A stretch of 6,527 nucleotides of DNA, from positions 714 through 7,240 of the forward strand of contig DCHN01000075.1 in assembly GCA_002315995.1 (NCBI GenBank). Reading direction: 5' to 3'. A model generated the notes under the pieces. The model did not search any database and was not told where the DNA came from. It worked only from the letters and a program-made list of their open reading frames with translations. This DNA comes from Bacteroidales bacterium UBA1751. Its GTDB lineage: Bacteria > Bacteroidota > Bacteroidia > Bacteroidales > UBA932. Position 1 is the stretch's first letter. Every line of letters begins with the position of its first letter. Below are positions 1-5,826 of the stretch, in pieces. The position numbers and the translations under genes were made by a program.

Positions 1-2
1 AA

Positions 3-641
3 ATGAATCCTGTTGCAGAGTTTTATGCAGGTGAAAAGAGAATAGGATATGCCGATGCCATGCAGGAGCTTGAGTCTCTATGCACCTCTTTGAAAGAGGA
101 TCTTCAAGCGCGGGCATTTATCTCCATTCCTGAATTCGGTACGGTAAGATATGGCCTGGGAGATGATTTTGTCTTTGAACCAAGCGGCTCCCTGGTTTGC
201 AACCTTGACAACTGGGGTCTGGAAATTATTGGGACATCCGTTCCGGTGAAGGGCGCTCCGGCATCGAAAGGGGCTGCGGATTCAAACAGCTCGGTAAATC
301 AGCTATCGCCAGTGCAAGATGCACACCACTCTGCAAGTCATTCCCATGGTGAAGGTGCACACCATTCTGCAAGCCATTCCCATAGCGAGGCAGGTGCACA
401 CCACTCTGCGGGTCAGTTCCATAATAGGGAGATGCTCCGCAATATGAGTCGGGGAAAGATTCAAAAGGGAGTTGAACCACAGAAACCTTCCACCGGCAAA
501 ATTGTTACAATTGCAGTTATTGCCGCCCTGATTCTCTTTGTGGTCTCCATGTTTATTTTCAAGGAGACCTTCATGCCACTGTGGGAACAACTCCTTTATA
601 CCCCTGAAGAGCTGCAATACCTCAAAGGCAACAGCTTCTAG
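3..641 (+). CDS. HU/CCDC81-like membrane-anchored protein with His-rich repeat (5' end probably cut off)
   Basis: Residues 3-80 fit the Bacteroidota HU-CCDC81 fold: a helical stretch with GYADAMQEL, then SIPEFGTVRY, DDFVFEP and a closing WGLEIIG, resembling the family's 'v.ipG.GtL...F.P...GL' pattern. This is judged by eye. A linker (about 81-165) carries three His-rich units at residues 107-142. One membrane helix spans about 166-187 (GKIVTIAVIAALILFVV), and a short tail contains LYTPEELQYL. The topology expected for the family is a cytoplasmic HU domain with a small outer tail. HU-type domains bind DNA, and membrane-tethered versions in this phylum often end in a SPOR domain, which is absent here. 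The ATG at base 3 is only the first ATG in the window: the reading frame is open to the left edge and the family usually has more sequence before this point (often a second HU-like domain), so the true start is probably upstream. DNA binding is inferred only. Confidence 0.6.
   Translation: MNPVAEFYAGEKRIGYADAMQELESLCTSLKEDLQARAFISIPEFGTVRYGLGDDFVFEPSGSLVCNLDNWGLEIIGTSVPVKGAPASKGAADSNSSVNQLSPVQDAHHSASHSHGEGAHHSASHSHSEAGAHHSAGQFHNREMLRNMSRGKIQKGVEPQKPSTGKIVTIAVIAALILFVVSMFIFKETFMPLWEQLLYTPEELQYLKGNSF
321..428 (+). repeat. In-frame tandem repeat encoding a His-rich linker (3 imperfect units)
   Basis: Three direct repeats of 36, 39 and 33 bases begin at 321, 357 and 396. Each starts GCACACCAYTCTGC and encodes AHHSA; units 1 and 2 continue with SHSH, while unit 3 decays to GQFH. 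The block contributes 11 histidines in 34 residues (107-140) of the HU-like protein. All units are whole codons, so the repeat can expand or contract without a frameshift. The histidine clusters could bind metal ions, but no known metal-site motif is present. Confidence 0.85.
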
Positions 642-652
642 ATCTCAAATAT

Positions 653-670
653 GCCAGTGTCTGGTTTTTT
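653..670 (+). terminator. Small hairpin with T6 tract after the HU-like gene
   Basis: CCAG (654-657) pairs with CTGG (661-664) around a 3-base loop and is followed directly by six T residues (665-670). It lies 12 bases past the stop codon at 639-641. The stem is only 4-5 bp, so as a terminator it would be weak. It may act with the larger hairpin at 682-713. Confidence 0.35.
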
Positions 671-713
671 AAAACAAACATCACCCCGCTCACAGAACAT
701 TGTGGACGGGGTG
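671..713 (-). terminator. GC-rich hairpin between convergent genes, probable terminator of the DUF4251 gene
   Basis: CACCCCG (682-688) pairs with CGGGGTG (707-713), and inside it CACA (691-694) pairs with TGTG (701-704) around a 6-base loop, with a small internal mismatch. On the minus strand the stem is followed by the T-rich run TGTTTGTTTT (minus-strand reading of about 680-671), so it best fits termination of the minus-strand gene ending at 768. On the plus strand the following bases are not a good T tract, but the hairpin could still help stop transcripts from the left. Confidence 0.6.
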
Positions 714-767
714 GGTGCTTTAAATGGGGGACTTTTTACAGAGTCAACTCCTTGTTTTTCAGCCTCA

Positions 768-1319
768 TTATTTAGCTACTGATATCTGGCTCTTGAGGGA
801 CATCTGGAACTCTTTGTCTTCGAGGAAGTCGCCCTCGTAGCTTATGCGTGAGAGGGTGTTGCTCTCAAGTTCAAGATATACACGGCCGGTGGCGTAGATG
901 CGGAACGTGAGTTCGCATTCGTCGTAGTCTGTACTCTTTGCCTTAATTGTGAAGGAGCGTGTTCCGCGTTTCTGGTCATAATTCTGTTTAAGCATGGTGT
1001 ATTCAACTCTCTGGAACCATACTGCCCACTCTTCACCCGGGATGGTTGAATAACTCTCGCCAATATATGGGAGGTATGCGTCAATGGTACCATTACCTAT
1101 TCTAATAATAAAGTCACCATGATGAGGCCTGATGTGCGGACCACCCTTTGGAATAATCTGGGTAATTCTGATTTGCATGTTCATATCCTCGCATGAAGCG
1201 GCTATTTCTGCTGCTCTGAGCATATCATCCTCTTCAGATTGAGGAGATACTGTTGCACACGATGTAAAAGATAATGCTGCAATTGCTATTGCAAAAATGC
1301 ATAGAGTAATTTTTCTCAT
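768..1319 (-). CDS. DUF4251-family lipoprotein
   Basis: A 183-residue predicted lipoprotein. A charged start (MRK), a hydrophobic stretch and the lipobox-like FTSC place the lipidated Cys at residue 21. The mature N-terminus carries an acidic run (SEEDD, 28-32), but not directly after the Cys where Bacteroidota surface-export signals sit, so an inner-leaflet periplasmic location is as likely as surface display. Residues 48-165 match the DUF4251 pattern: a short strand, IIPKGGPHIRP, DFIIRIGNGTIDAYLPYIGESY with the hallmark LPY at 83-85, an aromatic WAVWFQRVEY strand, alternating strands and a closing NTLSRISYEGDF. The length is normal for this family, whose function is unknown. The gene is convergent with the HU-like gene and divergent from the PAP2 gene, sharing a 92-base promoter region with the latter. 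Confidence 0.85.
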   Translation of the reverse strand: MRKITLCIFAIAIAALSFTSCATVSPQSEEDDMLRAAEIAASCEDMNMQIRITQIIPKGGPHIRPHHGDFIIRIGNGTIDAYLPYIGESYSTIPGEEWAVWFQRVEYTMLKQNYDQKRGTRSFTIKAKSTDYDECELTFRIYATGRVYLELESNTLSRISYEGDFLEDKEFQMSLKSQISVAK

Positions 1320-1339
1320 GTTCTTAAGATTATTATTAT

Positions 1340-1369
1340 CAAGAGTAAAATTAAGAAAATTTCTGCAAT
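1340..1369 (-). promoter_or_regulatory. Putative Bacteroidota promoter for the DUF4251 gene
   Basis: Read on the minus strand, TACTCTTG (1347 down to 1340) matches the TAnnTTTG -7 box with one mismatch. ATTG (1369 to 1366) lies 18 bases upstream as a -33 element. Transcription would start at about 1333-1336, leaving a short A/T-rich leader before the ATG at 1319. It is weaker than the opposing promoter. Confidence 0.45.
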
Positions 1370-1391
1370 CCTCGGTTTTTTTCTAACTTTG
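1362..1391 (+). promoter_or_regulatory. Bacteroidota-type promoter for the PAP2 gene
   Basis: TAACTTTG (1384-1391) is a perfect TAnnTTTG -7 box. TCTG (1362-1365) sits 18 bases upstream as a -33 element, next to the -33 of the opposing promoter. Initiation would fall near 1396-1400, giving a leader of only about 12-16 bases before the ATG at 1412. This also argues against any start upstream of 1412. Confidence 0.65.
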
Positions 1392-1411
1392 TACCAAAAT
1401 TTCAATTTAAT

Positions 1412-3055
1412 ATGAGTAAATATTTTTCATTCATTGTTGCTCTTCTGCTGGCATTTTCGGCAGTTGACCTTTATGCAGAGGAGGGAAACAACAAAGAGGG
1501 TAACAACAATGATGGTGCCGTAGTTGTTGAATCGAATGCCGTAGTTGCCAATGAGATTCTTTCGCTCAGACCAAGTTATTTGAACGGCCAGATGAGCAGC
1601 TGCAATGAGATTGATTTCGGATATGATTTCTATGATGCATATCAGAATCAGAAACCTGTAACCCACAACTATTCCATTTGGGATGATGCAACCTGGGCAG
1701 GTATTCCGTTTGTTGCTGCCGGTTTCCTTGTAAAGGGAGTAAAGAAGGATTTCAGAGAGGCACGAAATAAACTCAATGGTGATTTCCATAACCGTACAGA
1801 TGACATTCTTCAGTTTGCACCTCTGGCTGCAACATTTGTAATAAAGGCTGTTGGTGTTGAAGGCAGAAGCAACTGGGGAAGATTCCTTGTAAGCAGTGCA
1901 TTCTCATATATGTCAATGGCGCTTTTCGTAAATGCCATTAAGTATTCTGCCAAGGAGATGCGTCCAGATGGAACAACAGCCAACTCATTCCCTTCAGGAC
2001 ATACAGCAACTGCATTTGCAGGTGCAACCATTCTCCATAAGGAGTATGGTATGACACGCAGTCCTATATACAGTGTGCTCGGTTATGCTGCAGCAACTAC
2101 CACCGGAGTTATGCGAAGCCTCAACAACCGCCACTGGATCAGTGACATTATGGTTGGCGCCGGCTTGGGTATAATTGCAACCGACGTAGGATATATGATT
2201 GCCGGAGCAATTTTCAGAGACAAAGGAATAAAGAGGGATTATATGACAGATATGGAGGACTTTGAGAAGTACCCTTCATTCATATCTGTAAGCATCGGAG
2301 CCATGAGAATGGATAATCTTCATCTTCCATCAGATTTTATTTCAGCATCGGGATTCACCCCAACCGAGGATGGCAAACTTAGACTGGGAACAGGATCAAC
2401 TGTAGGTTTCGAGGGTGCATACTTCTTCAACAAATACTTTGGAGTAGGAGGTAAGGGCAGAGTGAACATTGCCCCGGTTAGAGCAAACGGAATGAATGCG
2501 TATGAGATTGATGAGGGAAAGTTGATTCCATATAAAGAGACATCAAAAGGCGATGAGACCGACCAGCTGGCAACCTATATGTTCGATATTGGACCATACT
2601 TCTCAATTCCTTTCACCAAGAAGTTATCACTTGATATGAGTGCTTTCGTTGGTTATATGCACAATTCAGATTTTGAACTTATTTGTACAGACCAGCAGGA
2701 TTTGAAGTGGAGAGATATAAAGAAATGGACAAAGGCAGATCTTGAAAAGTTCATAGCGGAGGGTCACTATATTGGCGATATGATTATGGCGGATGAATCC
2801 AACAATTTGAAGTTCGGAGCAGGCCTTTCACTCTCATGGGCTGTTCAGAACAACCTCTGCATTGATTTGAACTTCTCATACGACTATGCAAAGGTGCCAT
2901 ATAATATGGGGTATTTCTCAGACGCCGAGTTTGCTGTGAACTATGAACTGACCAAGGATTTCCAAAAGTCGGTTGACGCAGCCTGGTCAGAGACTTCAAT
3001 AAAGAAGAGCACCAATATGTTCGGCGGCGGAGTTTCAATAAGCTTCAGCTTCTAG
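1412..3055 (+). CDS. Secreted PAP2-family phosphatase with C-terminal outer-membrane beta-barrel domain
   Basis: A 547-residue protein in three parts. A signal peptide (1-22, cleavage likely after LYA) comes first. A PAP2 domain (about 90-270) carries the full catalytic signature: K177-x6-R184-P185, P194-S-G-H197, and R235-x5-H241-x3-D245, in which the usual Ser before R235 is Met. H197 should be the phosphohistidine nucleophile and H241/D245 the acid-base pair. Hydrophobic segments at about 132-150, 156-176 and 246-268 suit a membrane-embedded PAP2. From about 288 the chain alternates like an outer-membrane barrel (ISVSIGAMRM, VGFEGAYFF, LKFGAGLSLSW, CIDLNFSYDY) and ends GGGVSISFSF with the terminal Phe typical of barrel proteins. 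PAP2 enzymes dephosphorylate lipid phosphates, lipid A or undecaprenyl pyrophosphate on the periplasmic side; the substrate cannot be told here. The gene stands alone between its own promoter and terminator. Confidence 0.9.
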   Translation: MSKYFSFIVALLLAFSAVDLYAEEGNNKEGNNNDGAVVVESNAVVANEILSLRPSYLNGQMSSCNEIDFGYDFYDAYQNQKPVTHNYSIWDDATWAGIPFVAAGFLVKGVKKDFREARNKLNGDFHNRTDDILQFAPLAATFVIKAVGVEGRSNWGRFLVSSAFSYMSMALFVNAIKYSAKEMRPDGTTANSFPSGHTATAFAGATILHKEYGMTRSPIYSVLGYAAATTTGVMRSLNNRHWISDIMVGAGLGIIATDVGYMIAGAIFRDKGIKRDYMTDMEDFEKYPSFISVSIGAMRMDNLHLPSDFISASGFTPTEDGKLRLGTGSTVGFEGAYFFNKYFGVGGKGRVNIAPVRANGMNAYEIDEGKLIPYKETSKGDETDQLATYMFDIGPYFSIPFTKKLSLDMSAFVGYMHNSDFELICTDQQDLKWRDIKKWTKADLEKFIAEGHYIGDMIMADESNNLKFGAGLSLSWAVQNNLCIDLNFSYDYAKVPYNMGYFSDAEFAVNYELTKDFQKSVDAAWSETSIKKSTNMFGGGVSISFSF

Positions 3056-3082
3056 ACAGCAGAACGGTAAGGTGTCATTATA

Positions 3083-3125
3083 TTCCAGTCAACGGCCCAT
3101 TCAAAGAGTTTTATTCTGACTGGAA
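3083..3125 (+). repeat. 9-bp inverted repeat in the 3' UTR of the PAP2 gene
   Basis: TTCCAGTCA (3083-3091) and TGACTGGAA (3117-3125) are perfect inverted copies separated by 25 bases. They lie between the PAP2 stop codon and its terminator, so the transcript would end in two stacked hairpins. This may protect the 3' end of the mRNA, or may be chance. Confidence 0.45.
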
Positions 3126-3148
3126 GCCAGTGATTTCAAAATACAGCG

Positions 3149-3185
3149 TGCCCTGCTCACATTTGATGTGGGCGGGGCATTTTTT
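3149..3185 (+). terminator. Rho-independent terminator of the PAP2 gene
   Basis: TGCCCTGCTCAC (3149-3160) pairs along all 12 positions with GTGGGCGGGGCA (3168-3179), two of them G-U, around a 7-base loop. Six T residues follow at 3180-3185. It lies 94 bases past the stop codon and cleanly separates this gene from the next promoter. Confidence 0.9.
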
Positions 3186-3203
3186 ACAAAATCTTAAATA
3201 TTT

Positions 3204-3234
3204 ATTGTATAACAATAAAATTTATTTATATTTG
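3204..3234 (+). promoter_or_regulatory. Bacteroidota-type promoter of the NfeD-flotillin unit
   Basis: TATATTTG (3227-3234) is a perfect TAnnTTTG -7 box, with ATTG (3204-3207) exactly 19 bases upstream as the -33 element. The surroundings are very A/T-rich. Transcription would begin near 3240, leaving a leader of about 20 bases before the ATG at 3260. Confidence 0.75.
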
Positions 3235-3259
3235 CATAAATCTTTAATAAGAAACGACT

Positions 3260-3958
3260 ATGATAGAAGCATGGAATTCTTTGGATGTCCCAATGAAAGT
3301 TCTCTGGGGTATCACTCTTGCGGCATCTCTGATTTTTGTAATTCAGAGCATCATGACATTCTTTGGTGCAGATGGTGATGCGGATGCGGACTTCAGCAAC
3401 GGAGGAGATTTTAGCTCTGATGGTTCTGGTGGAGATTTAGGCGGGCACGACGGCTCGTTGGGAGCAGACGGCGCGGCTGACATTCATGACGGCTTGAACG
3501 GTAATGGTTCGGATGTGGACCTAAATGAGGCAAGCCATGGAATGAATCTTCTCACCTTCAAGAACTTCGTGAACTTCTGCCTCGGCTTCGGTTGGAGCGC
3601 CATACTGCTCAAAGAGGATATAGGTTCGGTGCCGCTGCTTCTTTTTCTATCGGCCCTGGTAGGCGTGGCACTTGTTGTTGCGGTAATGTACCTTTACAAG
3701 TGGCTGTGGTCAATGCAGCAGAGCGGCAACATAGATCTTTTCAAGTGCGCAAAGGGGTGCCAGGGTGCGGTTTACATTCCGGTTCCGGCGCAGAGAGCAG
3801 GTGAGGGGAAGGTGCAGATTTCAATAAACAACTCCATTAGGGAGTACGGCGCACTCACGGACGGCCAGGCACTCAAGACAGGAGCAAGAGTAACTGTAGT
3901 TGAGGTTGTAGACAGCAATACGGTGCTTGTTGAGGAGGAGGGCGCAATGATAGTTTAA
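3260..3958 (+). CDS. NfeD-like membrane protein with OB-fold domain, flotillin partner
   Basis: A 232-residue membrane protein of the NfeD/YuaF type. A membrane helix spans about 13-35. It is followed by a low-complexity Gly/Asp-rich acidic linker at 37-93 (DGDADAD, GGDFSSDGSGGD), then two further membrane segments at about 100-117 and 123-147. A C-terminal domain at about 158-228 has the short beta-rich NfeD OB-fold pattern: CQGAVYIPVPAQ, GKVQISIN, a GxRVTVVEVVDSNTVLVE finish. NfeD proteins with this domain are encoded beside flotillins or stomatins and are thought to assist their assembly at the membrane; the next gene is a flotillin, which supports the call. The start at 3260 is fixed by an in-frame TAA at 3248-3250 and by the promoter. 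At 232 residues it is longer than Bacillus YuaF, mostly because of the acidic linker. Membrane orientation cannot be decided from sequence alone. Confidence 0.85.
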   Translation: MIEAWNSLDVPMKVLWGITLAASLIFVIQSIMTFFGADGDADADFSNGGDFSSDGSGGDLGGHDGSLGADGAADIHDGLNGNGSDVDLNEASHGMNLLTFKNFVNFCLGFGWSAILLKEDIGSVPLLLFLSALVGVALVVAVMYLYKWLWSMQQSGNIDLFKCAKGCQGAVYIPVPAQRAGEGKVQISINNSIREYGALTDGQALKTGARVTVVEVVDSNTVLVEEEGAMIV

Positions 3959-3993
3959 TATGGTCCCGGCCACTCATACGGCTGAATGTAAAT

Positions 3994-4025
3994 GCACTTG
4001 GCGGTAATAGGTGGCACTGGCGTAA
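3994..4025 (+). repeat. Imperfect direct repeat upstream of the flotillin gene
   Basis: GCACTTGGCGGTAA (3994-4007) and GCACTGGCGTAA (4014-4025) differ only by two single-base insertions, and their starts are 20 bases apart (about two helical turns). They lie in the 118-base gap between the NfeD and flotillin genes. That gap has no complete promoter; the best -7 candidate, AACATTTG (4025-4032), has one mismatch and no -33 at the right spacing. Function unknown. Confidence 0.4.
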
Positions 4026-4076
4026 ACATTTGAAATTAGTTATTCATTCAAAACATATTCTTAAATACTCAGTATT

Positions 4077-5510
4077 ATGGAAATTTATTTGATCATTATT
4101 ATTGTTGCGGTTCTTTTTGTAACCTGCGCAGCAATTATGAAACGTTACAAGAGATGTCCTTCAGACAAGATTCTTGTAATTTATGGTATGACCGGAAGGA
4201 ACAAACATGGCGGAGTTTCATCGGCAAAGTGCGTTCACGGAGGAGCCTCTTTCATCTGGCCGGTATTCCAGAGCTACTCATTCATGGATCTTACACCTAT
4301 ATCTATAGAGTGTAACCTTACAAATGCACTCTCAAAGCAGAACATACGAGTTGATGTGCCTTGCCGTTTTACGGTTGCAATTTCAACTGAGCCGGACAAC
4401 ATGACCAATGCAGCTGAGCGACTTCTGGGCCTCACTACAGATGACATAAGAAGCATTGCTACAGATATTCTCTTTGGTCAGCTCCGTCTGGTAATTGCCA
4501 CAATGGATATTGAGGAGATTAACTCAGACCGTGACAAGTTCCTTGCAAACGTAAGCACAAACGTTGAGGCCGAGCTCAGAAAGATTGGTCTTAAGCTCAT
4601 AAACGTTAACGTAACCGATATCCGTGATGAGTCTGGATACATTGAGGCTCTTGGTAAGGAGGCTGCCGCAAAGGCAATTAACGATGCAAAGAAGAGCGTT
4701 GCCGAGCAGAACAGATATGGTGAAATCGGTAAGGCTGAGGCAGACCGTGACAAGGATATACGTATAGCCGAGACATCGAGGGATACACGTATCATGACCG
4801 CTGATGCCAACGCAAAGGCCGTTGAGGGTGAGAACAACTCAAAGATTGCAATTGCAATGTCTGATGCAACAAGGCGTGAGAAACAGGCTGAGGCAGAGCG
4901 TCTTGCAGTTGCTGCCGAGAAGGTTCAGAACGCAAAGGCACTCGAGGAGGCATACAAGAGCGAGCGTGACGCCGAGCTTGCACGTGCCGAGAGGGAGAAG
5001 GCAACCCAGATGGCGAACATTGTGGTTGCAGCCCAAATTGAGAAGGAGAAGGCAATTATTGAGGCTGAAGCGCAGGCTGAGCAGTTCAGAAGAAAGGCTC
5101 AGGGTGAAGCTGACGCAATATATGCAAAAATGGAGGCCCAGGCACGCGGTACACTTGAGATTCTCTCGAAGCAGGCCGATGGTTTCAACCGTATGGTAAG
5201 CGCCGCTGCAGGTGACCCTCAGAAGGCAGTTCTTATGATGATAGCAGACCGTCTCCCTGAGCTCGTGAAGACACAGGTTGAGGCAGTGAAGGGCATAAAC
5301 ATTGACAAGGTAACCGTTTGGGACGGCGGAATGGGCAAGGACGGAAAGGGCGCAACAGCCAACTTCGTATCGGGCCTTATGCAGTCAGTACCACCGTTGC
5401 AGGACCTCTTCAACATGGCCGGAATGAACCTCCCTTCGTATCTTGCCGGAAAACAGGAGACTCCCGCTTCCCACCCGGCCGATAGTGAAACCCCATCTGA
5501 AGAGAAATAG
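4077..5510 (+). CDS. Flotillin-like SPFH-domain protein
   Basis: A 477-residue flotillin. An N-terminal hydrophobic anchor (about 3-20, YLIIIIVAVLFVTCAAI) is followed by an SPFH/band-7 domain at about 24-195 (DKILVIYG, GGASFIWPVFQSYSFMDL, RVDVPCRFTVAIS, LRKIGLKLINVNVTDIRD). A long charged coiled coil at about 195-360 is rich in the Ala/Glu repeats diagnostic of flotillins (AEADRDKDIRIAE, AEAERLAVAAEK, EAEAQAEQFRRKAQGEADAI). A C-terminal flotillin region at about 360-450 includes DKVTVWDGG and GLMQSVPPLQDLF, then a short polar tail. Length matches FloT/YuaG-type flotillins of roughly 500 residues. Such proteins oligomerise at the inner membrane and organise membrane microdomains affecting fluidity and signalling; the specific role here is unknown. 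An in-frame TAA at 4062-4064 supports the start at 4077. It is probably co-transcribed with the upstream NfeD partner across a 118-base gap. Confidence 0.95.
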   Translation: MEIYLIIIIVAVLFVTCAAIMKRYKRCPSDKILVIYGMTGRNKHGGVSSAKCVHGGASFIWPVFQSYSFMDLTPISIECNLTNALSKQNIRVDVPCRFTVAISTEPDNMTNAAERLLGLTTDDIRSIATDILFGQLRLVIATMDIEEINSDRDKFLANVSTNVEAELRKIGLKLINVNVTDIRDESGYIEALGKEAAAKAINDAKKSVAEQNRYGEIGKAEADRDKDIRIAETSRDTRIMTADANAKAVEGENNSKIAIAMSDATRREKQAEAERLAVAAEKVQNAKALEEAYKSERDAELARAEREKATQMANIVVAAQIEKEKAIIEAEAQAEQFRRKAQGEADAIYAKMEAQARGTLEILSKQADGFNRMVSAAAGDPQKAVLMMIADRLPELVKTQVEAVKGINIDKVTVWDGGMGKDGKGATANFVSGLMQSVPPLQDLFNMAGMNLPSYLAGKQETPASHPADSETPSEEK

Positions 5511-5519
5511 TTAATCTGA

Positions 5520-5551
5520 GGCGGCAGATAGCCTGTTTTGGTGCTGCTGCC
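5520..5551 (+). repeat. Hairpin between the flotillin and XRE genes
   Basis: GGCGGCAG (5520-5527) pairs with CTGCTGCC (5544-5551) over 8 bp with one G-U. GCC (5531-5533) and GGT (5540-5542) can extend the pairing inside the 16-base loop. No T tract follows, so it is not a standard terminator. It may set the ratio of flotillin to XRE message, through partial termination or mRNA processing, or may be a stabilising 3' structure. Confidence 0.5.
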
Positions 5552-5566
5552 GTATGATGAGTTATT

Positions 5567-5785
5567 ATGATAGTAGTAAATGTTGACGTAATGCTCGCCC
5601 GCAGGAAGATGTCCTGCGGGGAGCTCGCCGAAAAAATAGGAATTACTCCGGCCAACCTCTCCATTCTCAAGACGGGCAAGGCCAAGGCAATACGCTTCAC
5701 CACACTGAATGCAATTTGCCAGGCACTAGACTGCCAGCCCTCCGATGTGCTGGAGTTCAGACCGGATGTAGTGGATTATATTTGA
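5567..5785 (+). CDS. Small XRE/Cro-CI family transcriptional regulator (YozG-like)
   Basis: A 72-residue single-domain DNA-binding protein. The helix-turn-helix is MSCGELAEKIGITPANLSILKTGKAKAIR in outline (about 15-43), with LAEKIGIT as the first helix and turn and PANLSILKTG as the recognition helix. It is followed by FTTLNAICQALDCQPSDVLEF, the closing helices of the fold. Sequence and length closely resemble the YozG subgroup, which normally sits next to a DUF2975 membrane-protein gene. No such gene is adjacent here: upstream is flotillin and downstream an M16 peptidase. The start follows the flotillin stop by 56 bases with a hairpin in the gap and no visible promoter, so co-transcription with nfeD-flotillin is likely. 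The stop codon overlaps an inverted repeat beside the peptidase promoter, a plausible binding site for this protein. Confidence 0.9.
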   Translation: MIVVNVDVMLARRKMSCGELAEKIGITPANLSILKTGKAKAIRFTTLNAICQALDCQPSDVLEFRPDVVDYI

Positions 5786-5826
5786 TATTTTATAGTTCTA
5801 TGTATTGCAAGGTATTATAAAATATC
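5784..5826. promoter_or_regulatory. 11-bp inverted repeat spanning the -33/-7 spacer of the M16 promoter, candidate operator
   Basis: GATATTTTATA (5784-5794) and TATAAAATATC (5816-5826) are perfect inverted copies with a 21-base spacer. The left arm starts inside the XRE stop codon; the right arm ends at the base before the -7 box. The -33 element (5804-5807) lies between the arms, whose centres are about 32 bases (three helical turns) apart. In RNA it could instead form an A/T-rich hairpin after the XRE gene. The operator role is inferred from position. Confidence 0.5.

Noticed and set aside
303..617. Minus-strand open frame opposite the His-rich repeat
   Set aside because: It is the reverse-strand shadow of the tandem repeat and membrane helix; no family match.
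1427..1789. 120-codon minus-strand open frame opposite the PAP2 gene
   Set aside because: It overlaps a well-supported gene, has no promoter and no recognisable domain.
3130..3378. 82-codon plus-strand open frame across the intergenic region
   Set aside because: It would have to read through the strong terminator at 3149-3185, then overlaps the NfeD gene in another frame; the product has no protein-like pattern.
4025..4032. AACATTTG as a promoter for the flotillin gene
   Set aside because: It has one mismatch to the -7 box and the nearest -33-like CTTG (3997-4000) is 24 bases upstream, too far compared with the 18-19 seen in this window.
4478..4837. 119-codon minus-strand open frame opposite flotillin
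   Set aside because: The Ser/Ala/Arg-rich product mirrors the codon bias of the Ala/Glu-rich sense strand. No promoter or recognisable family.
4804..5199. 131-codon plus-strand open frame within the flotillin gene
   Set aside because: It is an out-of-frame shadow of the coiled-coil region; the product is an Arg/Gln-rich string with no domain, while the flotillin frame matches its family throughout.
5410..5703. Minus-strand open frame across the flotillin end and the XRE gene
   Set aside because: It lies opposite two confidently identified genes and has no promoter or recognisable domain.
5777..5784. A second TATATTTG box at the end of the XRE gene
   Set aside because: It matches the -7 consensus but has no -33 element at the right distance and encodes the last residues and stop of the XRE protein, so it is probably coincidental.
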